Assembly (NCBI GenBank): GCA_013288555.1
Contig: JABDBQ010000005.1
Span: forward strand, 1-64,000
Source: Bacteroidota bacterium
GTDB lineage: Bacteria > Bacteroidota > Bacteroidia > CAILMK01
Direction: 5' to 3'
DNA length: 64,000 nucleotides
A model generated the notes under the pieces. That model was not told where the DNA came from. It made no database searches and worked only from the letters and a program-made list of their open reading frames with translations. Below, in pieces: positions 45,718 to 55,407 of this stretch. Positions within the stretch are counted from its first letter, which is position 1. Every line of letters starts with the position of its first letter. A program made the position numbers and the translations under genes.

Positions 45718-46527
45718 TTATATGGAGATATTAAACTCTCTTAATGCATCATTCAATGACGTTTTTAAATCAGTTGATGCTTTTCTTTGTCCGATAATCA
45801 AGGCACATGAGACACCGAATGACCCTGCCGGATATGTTTTTTGATATGTACCGGGAATAACAACTGATCTTTCAGGAACAAAACCTTTTCTTTCATGAGG
45901 TGTTTCACCCGTTACGTCAATAATTTTGGTAGATGCTGTAAGTACAACATTTGCGCCCAGAACTGCTTCTTTGCCAACACGCACACCTTCAACAACGATG
46001 CACCTCGAGCCAATAAATGCCCCATCTTCTATAATAACCGGCGCTGCTTGAACAGGTTCTAAAACTCCACCAAGTCCTACACCGCCGCTAAGATGAACAT
46101 TCTTCCCAACCTGGGCGCATGACCCAACGGTAGCCCAGGTGTCTACCAATGTGCCTTCATCAACATAAGCTCCGATATTCACATAGGATGGCATTAGAAT
46201 AACGCCTCTTGAAATATAAGATCCGTAACGAGCAATACCATGAGGAACAACCCGAACACCCAGGGATTCGAAATCTTTTTTCAACGGAATCTTGTCATAA
46301 AATTCCATGGGACCGGCATGAAATGTTTCCATTTTCCGGATTCCGAAATACATCAAAACGGCTTTTTTTACCCATTCATTTACCGTCCATCCGAATTCAT
46401 TTTCCTGTGCTACACGAATTTTGCCTTTGTCAAGCGCTTCGATAACTTCGGCAACGGCATCCTGGTTTGCCTGTTCTTTCAAAAGATCCCTGTTGTCCCA
46501 GATGGATTCTATAAGTTGTTGATTCAT
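45718..46527 (-). CDS. dapD: Tetrahydrodipicolinate N-succinyltransferase
   Basis: A 269-aa enzyme that succinylates tetrahydrodipicolinate in lysine and meso-diaminopimelate synthesis. The C-terminal left-handed beta-helix shows hexapeptide repeats (IGAYVDEGTLVDTWATVGSC, IEDGAFIGSRCIVVEGV, VLGANVVLTASTKI). The N-terminal helical domain includes GWTVNEWVKKAVLMYF. Minus-strand TAACTTTG at 46582-46575, just inside the 3' end of the upstream gene, is a likely promoter box, so dapD has its own promoter. Confidence 0.96.
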   Translation of the reverse strand: MNQQLIESIWDNRDLLKEQANQDAVAEVIEALDKGKIRVAQENEFGWTVNEWVKKAVLMYFGIRKMETFHAGPMEFYDKIPLKKDFESLGVRVVPHGIARYGSYISRGVILMPSYVNIGAYVDEGTLVDTWATVGSCAQVGKNVHLSGGVGLGGVLEPVQAAPVIIEDGAFIGSRCIVVEGVRVGKEAVLGANVVLTASTKIIDVTGETPHERKGFVPERSVVIPGTYQKTYPAGSFGVSCALIIGQRKASTDLKTSLNDALREFNISI

Positions 46528-46574
46528 TTATTAAAACTGAATTTAGGTGATGTATTGAATGTTAAATAAGGCCG

Positions 46575-46582
46575 CAAAGTTA
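46575..46582 (-). promoter_or_regulatory. -7 box upstream of dapD
   Basis: The minus strand reads TAACTTTG followed by CGGCC, a strong match to TAnnTTTG with a GC start region, 48 bases before the dapD ATG and overlapping the stop codon of the 899-aa gene. Confidence 0.55.
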
Positions 46583-49279
46583 CTCACTAAGCCTGTAATG
46601 ATAAAGCTTTTTATCAGGTCCACCGATAATCAGGTCAGCATCACCGTTTCCGGACAGATCTCCGACTATAAAATCAGTATTCCCGGTGACAGGGAAATTT
46701 GGAAATGAATTACCAAATGCAGTGAACAGATACACTTTAGCCGAAGCAACGCTTACATAGCCGATATATTTTTTGCTATTAAAATCGATAATGTGCGGCG
46801 GATATTTTATGTTGTCAGACGTGATCAGTTTCCATAATTCGGTTGAATCGGGACCAAATCCTGAAATCATTTTTTCAGAAGACAGGACAAGTTCCGGTTT
46901 AGCATTATCGTCTTTTTCAATATAATTAAAGAAGGGGCTTTTCCTGAAATTGGGATATGTTTTCTTTTTAACATTACCCGTAAAAGAGACTTCAAATCCG
47001 TTTCCAGTCGAATCCGCAGAAAAAAGAGCCTTGGAATCTAAAGATACCATGAATGAATTTTTGAATCCGGCATGTAATGGTACCGGATTCATAACCTGTT
47101 TGCCATTAATATCCCACAAATAAACAGTTCCTTTTTCAGAGTTGCCAAAAAGATAATGTTTCCCATTGTAAGTAAAATCCTTGATCGGCTTTGTCATGCC
47201 CGCATCGATGTTTTTCGGTACCCATCCGGCAAGCGGTTTCCCGTTTCCATTATACCCATAAATTTTCCCCCTGTTGCAGCATACAAAATATGTATATTCT
47301 TTATTATTATCCACATCAAAAAGGGATAAACCGGTATGTGTTGGCTCCGCGAGGTTTAAAGGATAACTGCCTGCATCTTTACCGTAATGATCCAGTAGAT
47401 AAAGTTTATTGGTAGTGGCAAAAAGATATTCCGATTGTTCATTCTGGAACAGGTCCATTGCATAAATATCTCCCTGTATAGGTTCCTCCAGGTGCTTTTC
47501 CCAAATTATGCTTCCGGAGCTTCCAATGAGGTATAAATTATTTAAAGAATCCTGTACCATAACTTCATGAGTTCCCGATTCATAATTCATTACAATGCTG
47601 GGCTTCCCACGCAGGCTGGCATCAAGGGTTGCAGTCCAAACTGATTCTACATTTCCCTCTTTATCAGAAGGTTTTGAAAGGGTAATCTGGCTGTAAAAAT
47701 TTTTTCCGTTGGCTGCCAGTTGAAATGCAAAACCATTAAATCCCCTATAGGTAGAAAGGTTTGCCTTATATTTAGTAAGGTATTCTGTTTTAAAATAGGA
47801 GGCTCCAAAGTCTGCAACTCTTGTAGGGTTGCAATACATGAAAAAGCTGGTCTCGCTTATTAATGATTTCGAAAATGATTTGTATGAAGATGATTTTTTC
47901 AATGTCTTGTCATCTTTGTAAGCATCAATACATTTTTGTATAGCGCTCAGATTGCTGGCAAAAATGAGAAAGTCGCCGACTTTGGTAAAATAGGGCGATT
48001 GAAAACCTGCAAAAAGGTCCCCAAAGAGCAATTCGAATGATTTACTCACCCTTATCTGATTCAGTTGATACCCATTATATTCAATTGCAGTAAAATTCCT
48101 GTTTTTATCCGTGGCGAGTTTCTTAAGGTTATCATATGCTTTTGCACTGTCGGATGCTTTAAATACGAGCAATTCCTCAGGTTTTGCACCTTCCGCTGAT
48201 TCGAGCATTGCATAACCCCATTCTTTACCTATTGCCGGAAGGATATCTTTTACAGGATTAATACCAGTGCTTATATCTGTTTCCCTCATTTCAATGTCCC
48301 AGGCATTTGTTTTGCCTTTCTCATTTATATAATTTTTGTGATTTGAAAAGGAAGCATTAAAACTATCGGCACACCAATCCAGAAACATAGATGTTCCGGA
48401 AGGTAATATTCCTGCAATATCAGCTTTTTTTGACGCCTGGTTCTGAAGGCCTGAGAGGAAAGAAGTTTTGCCGGGACCGGCATCCAATGTTCCATTTAAC
48501 CTGAAAAGGCCTGGCTCAGCCTTCAGGGTGTAATCCGCAAAAGAAGCAAAATCAGCAAGGGAAGATATTTTATCACGGATACTTTCAGAAGCGTATACAT
48601 TTAAGAATTGCGGCAGTCTTGCATAATTGACAAATAGTTTTTGTTGACCAAATGAAGCCGTCATTTCCTTAATCATGTCGCGTGACTTTGATTTACTTGA
48701 ATGATACGCGCTTATGGCTTCTTCAACCAATCCGGTATTCCGACTCAGTGCAATGATCCCATCCATAAAAGCAACAGCAAATAATGGTTGCTTTTTGCTG
48801 TTCAGAATTTCGGTTACAGTTACATTATCAAAATTATGATCAAGTACCCTTTCTTCCGGATCAAATGTTTTAACAAGTTTTTCTATATCATACGTATTAA
48901 ATTCATTTTGAGACTGGAGTAAAATGAGCAACTGAAAATTATCGGCACTAGTAACATGCAGGCTTACAATAACAGGATTTTGAGATAACGATTTCACAAT
49001 GCCATTATTTGTTTTTAGGACTGAATCGAAAAATCTGAAATCATCTTCAAAAGCCGAAACTGAAGGGTTTTTTTCCAGGAATTTATAGATATCTTTCGTT
49101 TTCAGGTCCTCGAATTCCTTCTCAGGATTTTGCCCCTGGTATGCAAAAACAGAAGATTCCGGCAGGGCAAGACAAGCTTTTGGGAATTGCTGATTTTGGC
49201 GGCTAAAATACAGGTATGCGCCCGCCCCTGCGATGACGATGAATAAGACGATCAACAATACACGTTGAGAAACTTTCAT
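46580..49279 (-). CDS. DUF3352-like/beta-propeller envelope protein
   Basis: An 899-aa protein with an N-terminal membrane helix (about residues 7-26), so most of it is periplasmic. Residues 30-560 contain two related halves reminiscent of DUF3352 (ALPESSVFAYQG at the start, PSGTSMFLDWCADSF in the second). Residues about 575-899 form PQQ/FG-GAP-like propeller blades (NNLYLIGSSGSIIWEK, LYLLDHYGKDAG, IYGYNGNGKPLAG) ending IVGDLSGNGDADLIIGGPDKKLY. Proteins of this type are widespread in Bacteroidota without assigned function. A scaffold for envelope assembly is conceivable. Confidence 0.8.
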   Translation of the reverse strand: MKVSQRVLLIVLFIVIAGAGAYLYFSRQNQQFPKACLALPESSVFAYQGQNPEKEFEDLKTKDIYKFLEKNPSVSAFEDDFRFFDSVLKTNNGIVKSLSQNPVIVSLHVTSADNFQLLILLQSQNEFNTYDIEKLVKTFDPEERVLDHNFDNVTVTEILNSKKQPLFAVAFMDGIIALSRNTGLVEEAISAYHSSKSKSRDMIKEMTASFGQQKLFVNYARLPQFLNVYASESIRDKISSLADFASFADYTLKAEPGLFRLNGTLDAGPGKTSFLSGLQNQASKKADIAGILPSGTSMFLDWCADSFNASFSNHKNYINEKGKTNAWDIEMRETDISTGINPVKDILPAIGKEWGYAMLESAEGAKPEELLVFKASDSAKAYDNLKKLATDKNRNFTAIEYNGYQLNQIRVSKSFELLFGDLFAGFQSPYFTKVGDFLIFASNLSAIQKCIDAYKDDKTLKKSSSYKSFSKSLISETSFFMYCNPTRVADFGASYFKTEYLTKYKANLSTYRGFNGFAFQLAANGKNFYSQITLSKPSDKEGNVESVWTATLDASLRGKPSIVMNYESGTHEVMVQDSLNNLYLIGSSGSIIWEKHLEEPIQGDIYAMDLFQNEQSEYLFATTNKLYLLDHYGKDAGSYPLNLAEPTHTGLSLFDVDNNKEYTYFVCCNRGKIYGYNGNGKPLAGWVPKNIDAGMTKPIKDFTYNGKHYLFGNSEKGTVYLWDINGKQVMNPVPLHAGFKNSFMVSLDSKALFSADSTGNGFEVSFTGNVKKKTYPNFRKSPFFNYIEKDDNAKPELVLSSEKMISGFGPDSTELWKLITSDNIKYPPHIIDFNSKKYIGYVSVASAKVYLFTAFGNSFPNFPVTGNTDFIVGDLSGNGDADLIIGGPDKKLYHYRLSE

Positions 49280-49439
49280 TCAGGATTGAAATGGATTAAA
49301 CTGAGGTCAAAATTAATCAAATTAAAATAGAGGATTCCTATCGTTTTATAAAACTCCAGGATAGGAATATTTTACAACCCAGGAGAGCATTCTGATCTCA
49401 AATGTGATTGAATCAACGTGTCATTCCCCAAATAAACCT

Positions 49440-49447
49440 TAATTTTG
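49440..49447 (+). promoter_or_regulatory. -7 box upstream of GH3 gene
   Basis: TAATTTTG followed by AACC matches TAnnTTTG, 57 bases before the ATG at 49505. No ideal -33 box is present. Confidence 0.4.
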
Positions 49448-49504
49448 AACCACAGAGTCTTTGACTTTTTTAAAAGTTAATGGATCTTAAAATAAAATAA
49501 TTAC

Positions 49505-51019
49505 ATGGGCATAAAGGCTTATGCCGCCAAATGGTTCGCTAATATTATCCACCGGCAGACTTTAAAATGGTCATTAGATCCGGTTGGCACGCAGGAAAAA
49601 GTTTTTCAGTCTTTGATCAACCAGGCTAAGGGGACTTTGTTTGGCGAAGATCATAATTTCTCAGGGATTAAATCGTATCAGGATTTCAGGCAGGCAGTGC
49701 CAATCCGTGATTATGAAGGTTTGAAGCCCTATATTCAGAAGATTATTGAAGGTGCAGAAAATGTACTCTGGTCAGGAAAACCTACCTATTTTGCAAAAAC
49801 ATCAGGAACGACTTCAGGCGTTAAATATATTCCTATTTCTAAAGAATCAATGCCTTTCCAGATTGCAGGGGCGAGGAATGCATTGCTCGCCTATATTTAT
49901 GAAACCGGCAATTCAAGTTTTGTGGAAGGCAAATTGATCTTTTTATCCGGCAGTCCGGAACTGGAAGAGAAGAGCGGAATCCAAACCGGTCGATTGTCAG
50001 GTATTGTTAATCATCATGTGCCAAAATATCTAAGAAGAAATCAGTTACCTAGCTATACTACCAATTGTATTGAAGATTGGGAAACCAAACTGGACAAAAT
50101 TGTTGAGGAAACCATTTCTCAGGACATGACCCTTATCAGTGGTATTCCACCATGGATGCAAATGTATTTTGACAGGCTTCATGAAAAATCAGGTAAAATG
50201 GCAGGAAACCTGTTCCCGAATCTGTCCGTAATTGTGCACGGAGGCGTTAATTTTGAACCTTATAAAGCAAAACTTCAGGAATCTATTTCTAAAAAAGTCA
50301 GCTTTATCGAAACATTCCCGGCATCTGAGGGCTTTTTCGCATACCAGGACAGCCAGAAAGAAGTTGGTCTTTTACTTTTATTGAATTCAGGGATATTTTA
50401 TGAATTTGTACCTTCAAACGAAATATTCTCTGATAACCCGACAAGATTAACAATTGGAGAAGTAGAGTTGGGCGTTAATTATGCTATAATTTTGAATACC
50501 AATGCAGGCCTTTGGGGATATAACCTTGGAGATACCATAAAATTTGTTTCAAAAAATCCATATAAAATTGTTGTTACAGGGCGTATCAAGCATTTTATCT
50601 CAGCTTTCGGAGAACATGTTATTGCAGAAGAAGTTGAAGAATGTCTTTCTGAAACTTCAAGGCAATTGGGTGCAAGGATTGTAGAATTTACTGTGGCACC
50701 GCAGGTAAATCCAACCGATAGCGAACACCCTTATCATGAGTGGTTTATTGAGTTTGAGTCTATTCCAGACAACCTGGATAAGTTCAGAATGATCCTGGAT
50801 GACAAACTGCAGCAAAAGAACATTTATTATAAAGACCTATTGACAGGAAATATTCTTGATCCCTTGCATATCAGTCCAATTCAGAAAGATGGGTTTATCA
50901 ACTATATGAAATCTATCGGCAAGCTTGGAGGTCAGAATAAATTGCCAAGACTGAGCAATGACCGTATTATTGCTGACAAGCTCAAACCATATCTTGTGGA
51001 AATTATGTCTGCAAATTAA
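49505..51019 (+). CDS. GH3 family acyl-adenylate synthetase
   Basis: A 504-aa member of the GH3 family named from plant auxin-responsive enzymes, which adenylate a carboxylic acid and conjugate it to an amino acid. Visible motifs are YFAKTSGTTSGVKYIPIS (ATP-binding), SFIETFPASEGFFAYQ, LTIGEVELGVNYAIILNTNAGLWGYNLGDTIKF split over the domain junction, and FSAFGEHV-like ISAFGEHVIAEEVEE. Bacterial GH3 proteins are common in Bacteroidota but their substrates are unknown. It lies 51 bases upstream of dxr. Confidence 0.9.
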   Translation: MGIKAYAAKWFANIIHRQTLKWSLDPVGTQEKVFQSLINQAKGTLFGEDHNFSGIKSYQDFRQAVPIRDYEGLKPYIQKIIEGAENVLWSGKPTYFAKTSGTTSGVKYIPISKESMPFQIAGARNALLAYIYETGNSSFVEGKLIFLSGSPELEEKSGIQTGRLSGIVNHHVPKYLRRNQLPSYTTNCIEDWETKLDKIVEETISQDMTLISGIPPWMQMYFDRLHEKSGKMAGNLFPNLSVIVHGGVNFEPYKAKLQESISKKVSFIETFPASEGFFAYQDSQKEVGLLLLLNSGIFYEFVPSNEIFSDNPTRLTIGEVELGVNYAIILNTNAGLWGYNLGDTIKFVSKNPYKIVVTGRIKHFISAFGEHVIAEEVEECLSETSRQLGARIVEFTVAPQVNPTDSEHPYHEWFIEFESIPDNLDKFRMILDDKLQQKNIYYKDLLTGNILDPLHISPIQKDGFINYMKSIGKLGGQNKLPRLSNDRIIADKLKPYLVEIMSAN

Positions 51020-51070
51020 CATGGCATGATTATTACTAAACATTAACTAAAAATTATTCCAGGTTCAACC

Positions 51071-52231
51071 ATGTCTGAAACTGTAAAGAGACAAATCGCA
51101 ATATTAGGTTCCACTGGTTCTATAGGAACCCAGGCATTGGAGGTTATTGACCAGAATCCGGATTTTTTTGAGGTCTCAGTACTTACTGCAAATGATAATC
51201 ATGAATTACTCATAGCCCAGGCTTTAAAATACCAGCCTAATGCTGTAGTAATTTGCAATAAGGACAAATACAATATTGTTAAAGAAGCTCTTAAAAATGA
51301 GCTGATTAAAGTTTACGCTGGCTCAGAAGCTGTAGAACAGATCGTTCAGACAGATGAAATAGATATTGTGCTAACCGCTATGGTTGGTTTTGCGGGGCTC
51401 AGTTCAACTGTAAAAGCCATTGAAGCAGGGAAAATCATTGCATTGGCTAATAAAGAAACACTCGTGGTAGCTGGTGACCTTATCAGCCGGTTGGCTATCG
51501 AAAACAATGTTCCGGTAATACCCGTTGATTCTGAACATTCGGCCATTTTTCAATGCCTTGCCGGTGAGAATAGTACAACGATAGATAAGATAATACTTAC
51601 AGCTTCCGGCGGCCCATTCAGGGGATACGGAAAAGAACAACTATCGAAAGTAACCAGGAATGATGCATTAAAACATCCGAACTGGACCATGGGTGCGAAA
51701 GTGACTATTGACTCTGCAAGTCTTATGAATAAAGGCCTTGAAATGATAGAAGCAAAATGGCTTTTTGGTTTGAAGCCATCCCAGATTGAAGTTATTATTC
51801 ATCCTCAATCGGTAATTCATTCTATGGTACAATTTCAGGATGGCTCAGTAAAGGCCCAACTCGGCCCCCCTGATATGAGATTACCAATTCAATATGCCCT
51901 GGCTTATCCGAAGCGGCTTGCAAATGATTTTCCAAAATTGAATTTCAAAAGCCTGTCTGTCCTTGAATTTGAACAACCTGATACGCAAACTTTCCGTAAT
52001 CTTGCACTTGCAATACAGGCATTGGAAGATGGCGGAAATATGCCATGTATATTGAACGCAGCTAACGAAATAGTTGTTAAAGCATTTCTGGAAGAAAGAA
52101 TTTCTTTCCTGGATATGCCGGAAATCATTGAAAGAACGTTAGGTAAGATTGACTTTATAAAGGAACCGATGCTTGATGATTATTTTGCAACGGATAAGGA
52201 AACTAGGGAATTTACGAATACATTAATTTAA
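51071..52231 (+). CDS. dxr: 1-deoxy-D-xylulose 5-phosphate reductoisomerase
   Basis: A 386-aa NADPH enzyme for the committed step of the methylerythritol phosphate route to isoprenoids. It has ILGSTGSIGTQALEVI (NADPH fold), LANKETLVVAG, PVDSEHSAIFQCL (metal site), TASGGPFRGYG (flexible loop) and MGAKVTIDSASLMNKGLEM. Length is typical. It is followed 16 bases later by rseP, a neighbourhood seen in many bacteria. Confidence 0.97.
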   Translation: MSETVKRQIAILGSTGSIGTQALEVIDQNPDFFEVSVLTANDNHELLIAQALKYQPNAVVICNKDKYNIVKEALKNELIKVYAGSEAVEQIVQTDEIDIVLTAMVGFAGLSSTVKAIEAGKIIALANKETLVVAGDLISRLAIENNVPVIPVDSEHSAIFQCLAGENSTTIDKIILTASGGPFRGYGKEQLSKVTRNDALKHPNWTMGAKVTIDSASLMNKGLEMIEAKWLFGLKPSQIEVIIHPQSVIHSMVQFQDGSVKAQLGPPDMRLPIQYALAYPKRLANDFPKLNFKSLSVLEFEQPDTQTFRNLALAIQALEDGGNMPCILNAANEIVVKAFLEERISFLDMPEIIERTLGKIDFIKEPMLDDYFATDKETREFTNTLI

Positions 52232-52247
52232 TTTTAAATAAGATAGA

Positions 52248-53573
52248 ATGGAAGTTTGGGTTAAAGCAGGTGAGTTTTTGCTTGCCATTTCAATACTGGT
52301 AATTGTACACGAATTTGGTCATTATATAGCTTCAAGGCTATTTGGAATAAGAGTTGAAAAGTTTTTTCTCTTTTTTGATGCTGGTGGATATAAGCTGTTT
52401 TCAAAAAAAATAGGAGAAACAACTTACGGCATAGGCTGGCTTCCCCTGGGTGGTTATGTAAAAATAAGCGGTATGATTGATGAGAGCATGGATAAGGATT
52501 ATGCTAAATCAGCACCGCAGGATTATGAATTCCGCTCCAAGCCCGCGTGGCAGAGGCTAATCGTGATGTTAGCTGGTATATTTATGAATGTGATCCTGGG
52601 GATTTTGATTTTTACATTTCATACATTCCATTATGGAGAAGAATATTTGCCGGTAAGCGACCTGAATAATGGAATTATTGCACATAGTCTGGCTAAAGAA
52701 GTAGGATTTAAAACCGGAGATGTTATCCTGAAAATGAATGGTGATAAGCTTAAGAAAGCAAGCGATATTATAAGCCCGAGTTTACTTCTTGATGATAATG
52801 TCAATTATGAAATTCGGAGAGATGGTCAGGAACAAACCATTCACCTGCCAAAAGATTTTGCACGTAAAATAATTGATAGTCCTGATTCATTTCTTGAGCT
52901 AAGACAGAAATTTGCAGTGGAAACGGTTGATGGATTCCCGACAAATAATGCCAAAGAAGCAGGACTTAAGGCTAGTGATTCCATTGTAGCTGTAAACGGA
53001 ATGGCTACGCCATTTTTTGGGGATATCACCCGTGTTTTTAGTCAGAATAAAAATAAAGAGGTTGAGATATCTGTAAAACGGAACGGTCAATCTACCCCAA
53101 TAGCAATACATGGCAAAATAGACGCCGAAGGGCATTTTGGATTTGCTGCGAAATTTAATTTTGCATCAGAAACTTATGACTTGCCGAATTCATTCAGAAT
53201 AGGATCTAAAAGAGCCTGGCATGCTGTAGCTGACAATGTAAAAGGTCTATGGAGGATGATAACAGGTGCATTGCCTGCCAAGTCATTGCATAGTTTGATA
53301 GGTATTGCAAATGCTTTCCCATCTACATGGAACTGGAGTGGTTTCTGGATGTTGACAGGGTTGCTTTCTATGGTTCTTGCTTTTATGAATCTGCTTCCGA
53401 TACCTGCACTTGATGGCGGACATGTTATATTCCTTCTTGTAGAAATGGTTCGTCGTAAACCGGCGAGCATAAGGGTTTTGGAAATATCTCAAATAGTCGG
53501 CATGTCTATTTTATTTCTACTTATGGCCTTTGCCTTGTACAACGACGTAAGTCAGTATATATTCAGACGTTAA
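52248..53573 (+). CDS. rseP: Site-2 intramembrane zinc protease RseP
   Basis: A 441-aa membrane protease that cleaves transmembrane anti-sigma factors or leftover signal peptides. HEFGH (residues 21-25) in the first helix and the LLPIPALDGGH motif in the third form the zinc site. Between them lie tandem PDZ domains (about 125-205 and 210-290), the second with GLKASDSIVAVNG. About four membrane helices are expected. It is co-directional with dxr and the following secreted unknown. Confidence 0.95.
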   Translation: MEVWVKAGEFLLAISILVIVHEFGHYIASRLFGIRVEKFFLFFDAGGYKLFSKKIGETTYGIGWLPLGGYVKISGMIDESMDKDYAKSAPQDYEFRSKPAWQRLIVMLAGIFMNVILGILIFTFHTFHYGEEYLPVSDLNNGIIAHSLAKEVGFKTGDVILKMNGDKLKKASDIISPSLLLDDNVNYEIRRDGQEQTIHLPKDFARKIIDSPDSFLELRQKFAVETVDGFPTNNAKEAGLKASDSIVAVNGMATPFFGDITRVFSQNKNKEVEISVKRNGQSTPIAIHGKIDAEGHFGFAAKFNFASETYDLPNSFRIGSKRAWHAVADNVKGLWRMITGALPAKSLHSLIGIANAFPSTWNWSGFWMLTGLLSMVLAFMNLLPIPALDGGHVIFLLVEMVRRKPASIRVLEISQIVGMSILFLLMAFALYNDVSQYIFRR

Positions 53574-53605
53574 TTCGGTTATTCGATTCGAAGAGAGGGA
53601 AGTGA

Positions 53606-54418
53606 ATGATTAAATTATTTCAGGTATTCGCGGTTTGGATCACAATTTTTTTACCAGCGCACCTTTTTGGGCAGGAAAAAGATACCATTGTGACTTCAAA
53701 AAACCTTGGGAAAGTTATCATTATGGTGGTTCCTTTTTCTCCCCAGATGATAGACGCAAATGGCGATCAGTTTATTTGTGCCAAAAGCGACATTAATGCC
53801 GGGCAGTTCAGCGATATGGTTCGGACCAGTTTTACTTTGGCCTTAATGGAAAACCTTAATGAGTATTATGACGTAGTTGAGCCTAAGGATAATCTGGCGG
53901 ATCAAAACAGTGATATATCTGTTCTATACCAGATATTCAGATATAAAACATTGCATAGAAAGCTGAAATCTTATGTAAAAGGTTATCCCAATTTTAGTCT
54001 TTGGCAAAAAATTGGCCCTGCATATCTGAGGTGGGGGAGTGATTGTGTTAATGATCAGAAACAAAAACCTGAGCGAAACAATCATAAGTTTGATAAAGCT
54101 GAGATAATCAAAGGGAAAGATTCAATTTATTCTTCTATCATGAATTTTCATGATGCATCATACACACTTATTATAACTGATTTTGAAATGACAACGAGGT
54201 TTAAAACCTGCCTTGATCTTCAAAGCAATGTCTTTCAAAGAGATTTTTATGTTCATTATTCATTGCTAAATTATGATGGAAAATATTTGAGCGGTGGTGT
54301 AGTGGGGACTACATATCAGTCATCAACAAATGATATTAAAAAGATTATCGATCATAATTTTAGTTTACTGAGTGGATTAATTGTTGCTAATATCCGCAAC
54401 AAAATTCCTTCTCAATAA
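53606..54418 (+). CDS. Secreted hypothetical protein
   Basis: A 270-aa protein with a signal peptide (about residues 1-22, ending LFGQ). The mature part is mixed alpha/beta with no family I recognise. It has MVVPFSPQMIDANGDQF near the start and three Cys. A purine-rich ribosome site (GAGAGGGA) precedes the ATG by 6 bases, an unusually good one for this window. It lies 32 bases after rseP and is probably co-transcribed. Possibly an envelope-stress-related periplasmic protein, but that rests on position alone. Confidence 0.7.
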   Translation: MIKLFQVFAVWITIFLPAHLFGQEKDTIVTSKNLGKVIIMVVPFSPQMIDANGDQFICAKSDINAGQFSDMVRTSFTLALMENLNEYYDVVEPKDNLADQNSDISVLYQIFRYKTLHRKLKSYVKGYPNFSLWQKIGPAYLRWGSDCVNDQKQKPERNNHKFDKAEIIKGKDSIYSSIMNFHDASYTLIITDFEMTTRFKTCLDLQSNVFQRDFYVHYSLLNYDGKYLSGGVVGTTYQSSTNDIKKIIDHNFSLLSGLIVANIRNKIPSQ

Positions 54419-54430
54419 AAAGAGAATCCC

Positions 54431-54438
54431 TATATTTG
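54431..54438 (+). promoter_or_regulatory. -7 box upstream of tRNA-Leu
   Basis: TATATTTG followed by CCGC, ending 17 bases before the mature tRNA 5' end. It is identical to the box in front of tRNA-Asn. Confidence 0.65.
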
Positions 54439-54455
54439 CCGCTCGTTTTTGTGAA

Positions 54456-54539
54456 GCCCGGATGGCGGAATTGGTAGACGCGCTGGTCTCAAACACCTGT
54501 GGATTCATCTCCGTGTCGGTTCGACTCCGACTCCGGGTA
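54456..54539 (+). tRNA. tRNA-Leu(CAA)
   Basis: An 84-nt class II tRNA. Acceptor arms GCCCGGA and TCCGGGT pair (first pair G-T). The D arm contains ATTGGTAGACGC, the anticodon loop CTCAAAC gives anticodon CAA (54490-54492), the long variable arm is GGA-TTCATC-TCC, and the T arm is GTCGG-TTCGACT-CCGAC. The discriminator is A and CCA is not encoded. The anticodon stem CTGGT/ACCTG has a T-T mismatch at its second pair (28-42), where Leu tRNAs normally have a T-A pair. Confidence 0.95.
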
Positions 54540-54575
54540 CAAGTAAGACCTCAGAAATGATGAGTCTACAAATAT

Positions 54576-54609
54576 AAAAAGCCCGCTGGAAATTTCCAGC
54601 GGGCTTTTT
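54576..54609. terminator. Bidirectional intrinsic terminator
   Basis: GCCCGCTGGAAA (54581-54592) is followed directly by its reverse complement TTTCCAGCGGGC (54593-54604), flanked by AAAAA (54576-54580) and TTTTT (54605-54609). It can end both the tRNA-Leu transcript and the convergent outer-membrane protein gene at 54634-55407. Confidence 0.92.
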
Positions 54610-54633
54610 ATATGAAAAAAATAAATATTTTTC

Positions 54634-55407
54634 TTACTGTGCCCCGAACTTCATAGTAATACCAACTTTGATTCCAACGCTGCTGAATGGAGAATAGACT
54701 GTACTATAACTGGCGACCTGGTTTGTTGGCGACATATTTGTTACTTTGGTTGAATATGTAATGGTTTTGTCTTTGGGATCACCATCATAAGCCTGCGTAT
54801 TTTCTACCTGAGCGGGTTCCCATTGTAATGACCTGTCGAATATTTCCAGGTTCAATGCAAGGTTATCATTTAAAGGGTATTCAACTCCAAAGGCACCATA
54901 AACCCCTACTGCTATATTTCCGCTGGCAGTAAGAATATAAGTCCCGGTAGGGGCGAAAGGCCCTGCAGCAGTTTCTGATATTGTAGCAGTGGGAGCTCCA
55001 ATTACAATACCAAACCGACCATAAGGGTTTATTCCTGAATTATGAGCAGAAAGTACCAGAAATGGAGTTATTGAAAATAAATCACCTTTCATTTTCTCAG
55101 TAATTTGGTCAGCACCATCGTTTTCTGTAAATTTAGTTTCTGTTCCCGCCACAGCATTAAGGTCAAGACCTGCACCCAGGTGATCTCCAAAAAAATATGT
55201 CCCTGAAAGAGCTACATTAAAGCCCATTCCCATACTATAAGGGACATCTGTATAGGTTGATCCTGAAACATCTGCACGGGAGCCGGGGCCGGATGTGAAA
55301 CCATATCCTAGATCCAGCCTTGCTTCAATTAGTCCGCTTTGTGCAGAACAGATTTTTGTTGTAAAAATTGCAGTAAGAGCAATAAGGAGCATGAATTTCG
55401 TTTTCAT
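54634..55407 (-). CDS. Outer membrane beta-barrel protein
   Basis: A 257-aa protein with a signal peptide (1-22, ending ICSAQ) and alternating amphipathic strands with Gly/aromatic girdles typical of an 8- to 10-stranded OmpA/OmpW-like barrel. Examples are YFFGDHLGAGLDLNAVAG, INPYGRFGIVIGAP and VGVYGAFGVEYPLNDNL. It ends in SVGIKVGITMKFGAQ, a terminal barrel strand. Porin or structural role unknown. It is convergent with tRNA-Leu across the shared terminator. The 252-base gap upstream (55408-55659) shows no clear promoter box. Confidence 0.82.
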   Translation of the reverse strand: MKTKFMLLIALTAIFTTKICSAQSGLIEARLDLGYGFTSGPGSRADVSGSTYTDVPYSMGMGFNVALSGTYFFGDHLGAGLDLNAVAGTETKFTENDGADQITEKMKGDLFSITPFLVLSAHNSGINPYGRFGIVIGAPTATISETAAGPFAPTGTYILTASGNIAVGVYGAFGVEYPLNDNLALNLEIFDRSLQWEPAQVENTQAYDGDPKDKTITYSTKVTNMSPTNQVASYSTVYSPFSSVGIKVGITMKFGAQ

